Positions 61,362 to 64,000 of a stretch of DNA of 64,000 bases are shown piece after piece (the first letter of the stretch is position 1; the number at the start of each line of letters is the position of its first letter). The notes beneath the pieces were generated by a model that ran no database searches, was not told where the DNA came from, and worked only from the letters and a program-made list of their open reading frames with translations. Both the position numbers and the translations under genes were made by a program. The stretch is from Pectinophora gossypiella (Eukaryota; Arthropoda; Insecta; Lepidoptera; Gelechiidae), in contig NC_065424.1 of assembly GCF_024362695.1 (NCBI RefSeq), positions 9,713,840 to 9,777,839 on the forward strand, written 5' to 3'.

Positions 61362-61435
61362 CATAAAAATTACACTTGATATCAACTCAGAATCATGTTC
61401 TGAATCATCCATCAAAGTTTTCGTTACGATGTCAC
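61362..61435. repeat. MITE-L right half, truncated
   Basis: TTACACTTGATATCAACTCA, GTTCTGAATCATCCATCAAA and CGTTACGATGTCACTC. Confidence 0.7.
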
Positions 61436-61526
61436 TCTTCCCTTCTTCTTCTTCTATCGTTTTTTTTTTTATTTATTTATTGCAAAGCGACAGGTTATAA
61501 AAGGTGTTAATACATAATTAATAAAG

Positions 61527-61673
61527 TACAGTCATGAGCAATATAATGTACCCACTTTAGGACTCTGTCGCACTAACATATTTGACATTTAGTGAGACTT
61601 ACAGTTCAATTTGTCAAAAAAGTTAATGCGACATGGTACCAAAGTGCATACATACTAATGCTCGTGACCGTAC
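61527..61673 (-). mobile_element. MITE-F, complete
   Basis: GTACAGTCATGAGCA to TGCTCGTGACCGTAC, inverse of the copy at 60682; the two lie about 700 bp apart in opposite orientation. Confidence 0.88.
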
Positions 61674-61942
61674 AAGTGACACCCTGCAAGGGCACAGCAA
61701 TTTAAAGTGTAGAGAGGCTACAAGATATAATAAAAAATAAATAATATTAGTATTCTATTCTATGTTAGTAAATTATTTATATAGTGTTAGTATGTTAGTT
61801 AGTACCTATTATCTATAATATATATTTTTCTCTACAATTAATCAATAATAGGAACTTTACATATTTTCTTTATCATTATAAAATTCTGAAATCGTATAAT
61901 AACACCTATTTTCTAGGGATTGTTTTAATTTTTTGATAAATA

Positions 61943-62266
61943 AAGAAGGATCGTATGGGTTAGGAGGTGAATTACCAACCTCATCAACCCTGGCGTCAGG
62001 GTTATAATTGAGCACACAAAGGCCCTTGACATGACTCATGTAACGACTACATACATCAGTAAGTAGTAACCAGAACGAACGGCTTAACGTGCCTTCCGCA
62101 GCACGGATCATCTTACTTTTTGGACTATCGGGTGATCAGCCTGTAATGTCCTAACCGAACTAGGGATCACAAAGCGACTTTTTGTGATATGTCCCCACCG
62201 GGATTCGGACCCGGGACCTTCGGATCGTGAGCAGAACGCTCAACCACTGGACCACGGAGGCCGTTG
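61943..62266 (-). mobile_element. SINE-A, full length
   Basis: GGATCGTATGGGTTAGGAGG to GACCACGGAGGCCGTTG (reverse of the head). Confidence 0.87.
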
Positions 62267-62300
62267 TTCGTGGGTTGGCCACGATGTCACTAACACACTG

Positions 62301-62993
62301 CATACACGTGGTGATATTTTATGCTTTAGCATATCATGGGAGCAAGCTACAAAGGCAGCTAAAAGATCGTGAGGAGCAGCAGGGGTTAACAGGATTAGAA
62401 GAAGAAGAATAAGATGGTATTTATGCTTAACTCGTGATTGCTCCGTCTAAAGCAAACTTGGGTTTGCAATCACCGATGACTAGAATTTTAAACCAATACA
62501 ATTTCGCCAATGGTCGCGCTGAAAACCTTGATGTGTTCCATGACACTCATTCAAGTTTTGTGAGAAATGTCCTAAAAATACTTAAGTCCAAATTCTAAAC
62601 TATCTAGTAAGTAATAAGTAAATTCATATAGTTTTTTTTATTCTACTTTAATTTCATATTTGTCAGTTAAGGGTAAATAGAGACTGCTTTGTTCATTTAA
62701 TTACTAATTTGTAGATGCTATGTACACTGTAATTGTCATATAAGTCTTAATTTTAGTAATTGTCTTAGTTGTTAATGTTTTATATATATGATGTAGTAGT
62801 ACTTAATAAATAAATAATAAAATTGCTCCGTGATAAATTTTAATGGTGTGGTTTCCTAAATAACGACTAACAAGAAACAGCAGTTGAATCTTCATTTTCT
62901 CACGACCTAAAGGCTCTATTATGTAACTAGAATCAACTTGACTTCACTTACAACCAGTTAGTTTCATTGCTACTTAATACAACGAGACGTCAG
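62301..62993. other. Spacer, AT-rich
   Basis: AATAAATAAATAATAAAA near 62807-62822 may be a retroposon tail. No gene was seen. Confidence 0.3.
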
Positions 62994-63262
62994 TAAATTA
63001 ATCGACCCTGGTGGATCGATAGCGATAAGAAATTAAATGACGATGATGCTCGATTTTAAATGATGCTATTGACTTGGTGCCTAGTTGGGCGCGAACCTCG
63101 GCGCAGCGTCTGAGAGGAAAAATATTTAAAAGAATTAATGGACCCTTGTGGGTCGATAGCGATAAGCGCTGATCGAGGGAAATCGTCAACCACGGCGGCG
63201 CGGTCGGTATCGCGGTCCTGAAGTGTTTGTTTCCGCGAGCTGATTGGCCACCTCTATGTTGG
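62994..63262 (+). mobile_element. Repeat N with internal duplication
   Basis: GAATTAATCGACCC and GGTCGATAGCGATAAG-type blocks occur twice (about 62994 and 63134), followed by CTGAAGTGTTTGTTTCCGCG. Confidence 0.7.
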
Positions 63263-63302
63263 CCGTTTTAAGGGTCAAGGGTGGCTACTGCAATTTTATC
63301 TA

Positions 63303-63506
63303 ATCTTCTTATCGTGTGGGTTTTGAGGTGGAATACCAGCCTCATCAACCCTGGTGTCAGGGTTATTATTGAGCCACCAAAGGCCCCTGACATGGCTCAT
63401 GTAACGATTACTCACTTACATCAGTAAGTAGTAACCGGGACCAACGGCTTAACGTGCCTTCCGAAACACGGAACATCTTACTTTCGGATAATCAGGTGAT
63501 CAGGTA
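63303..63506 (-). mobile_element. SINE-A, head missing
   Basis: CTTCTTATCGTGTGGGTTTT to CGGATAATCAGGTGATCAGG. Confidence 0.84.
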
Positions 63507-63507
63507 G

Positions 63508-63635
63508 GTTAAAAAGGCCACATCGAAGCAATTCATCTAAGAAAGAAATATTGCTATTTGACATTTGTTTGCATTGCGCACTTACTTTTATATGCGCGTA
63601 TTGCAATATTGCTTTTTGAGATGAATTGCTTCTTA
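63508..63635. mobile_element. MITE-Q, complete
   Basis: AAAGGCCACATCGAAGCAAT at the left, AGATGAATTGCTTC at the right, with matching GAAATATTGC / GCAATATTGC. Confidence 0.78.
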
Positions 63636-64000
63636 TTTATTTATTAAAGTACATACAACATTACAGTATGGCCCAATGCGCTGTATGACGAGAAAAACAA
63701 TATACAAACTAATACAATAAAAATAAACATTGAATTTTAAAAAAAGAAACAAAAACAAAAATAAGACTATAAATAACATGAAAAACAATAAAAGAAATTA
63801 CAATTTTAAAATTAAAAAGTAAACTAAGTATTACACAAAAAATAAAAATCACATAAAAAATAAAAATAATAATAGAAAAAACAAAACAGTAAATCATTAA
63901 GAAATCGTCTCGCAAAAAGCCAAATGTGACCATTTTAACCAACCTGATTTGACTGGTTGGAAACTACCCAATTGTATAACGTAAACAAAAACTATGGGTA
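63636..64000. other. AT-rich end of window with a retroposon-type tail
   Basis: TTATTTATTTATTAAAGTAC (63635 on) looks like a reverse AATAAATAA tail. A minus frame at 63709-63942 is Phe/Ile-rich and follows from AAAAAT runs. Confidence 0.4.

Noticed and set aside
63709..63942. Phe/Ile-rich membrane protein on the minus strand
   Set aside because: It translates a run of AAAAAT/AAAATAA low-complexity sequence.

Overview
The window looks like lepidopteran (moth or butterfly) nuclear DNA. It is AT-rich and has almost no coding capacity. It is packed with tRNA-derived SINEs, RTE- and CR1/Jockey-type LINE 3' ends, Helitron-like ends, palindromic MITEs and (CA)n/(GT)n runs of the kind common in moth genomes. 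No species can be named from sequence alone, and family names used here (SINE-A, MITE-L and so on) are working labels.

One host gene is supported, on the minus strand. A 908-base exon at the left edge (1-908) is open over all 302 complete codons and runs out of the window. A second exon (20679-20844) encodes 55 residues from a plausible start codon and ends at a consensus GTGAGT donor. Its phase fits the acceptor at 909/910, with a glycine codon split g|gt. Together they give 358 residues of a Lys/Ser/Glu/Pro-rich, probably disordered protein that I do not recognise. The 19.77 kb intron between them (909-20678) is filled with mobile elements and a 12-bp minisatellite. Everything right of 20844 is upstream of that start and carries only mobile elements, plus a broken copy of a W2 domain of the eIF2B-epsilon/eIF5 type (34972-35248).

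Repeat families. SINE-A (about 390 bp) has a tRNA-like head and a tail ending near CACACGATAGAAGAAG. SINE-B has a related head and body but another tail. SINE-C has a tRNA-like start followed by a clear 5S rRNA promoter region. SINE-D and SINE-P have other tRNA-like heads. SINE-H shares its 3' end with an RTE LINE (RTE-2). A, B and C share one core of about 36 bp, and B and C share their tail with another LINE (RTE-T). MITE-F, L, M, O, Q and R are palindromic or have inverted ends. U is Helitron-like. N, W, AA, BB, CC, DD and Y are dispersed repeats of unknown class. RTE-G is a LINE with a (TATG)n tail.

Layout: 1-908 exon; 909-20678 intron with elements; 20679-20844 exon; 21.1-26.3 kb a dense nest of elements, including a Helitron-like element holding a tandem MITE-L pair and a MITE-M; 26.5-34.8 kb SINE and N copies with readable insertion histories; 35.0-35.25 kb translation-factor pseudogene; 35.3-64 kb further SINE, LINE and MITE copies with several nested insertions. 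Many insertions keep target-site duplications, and some have an empty relative elsewhere in the window, so the order of events can be read directly.
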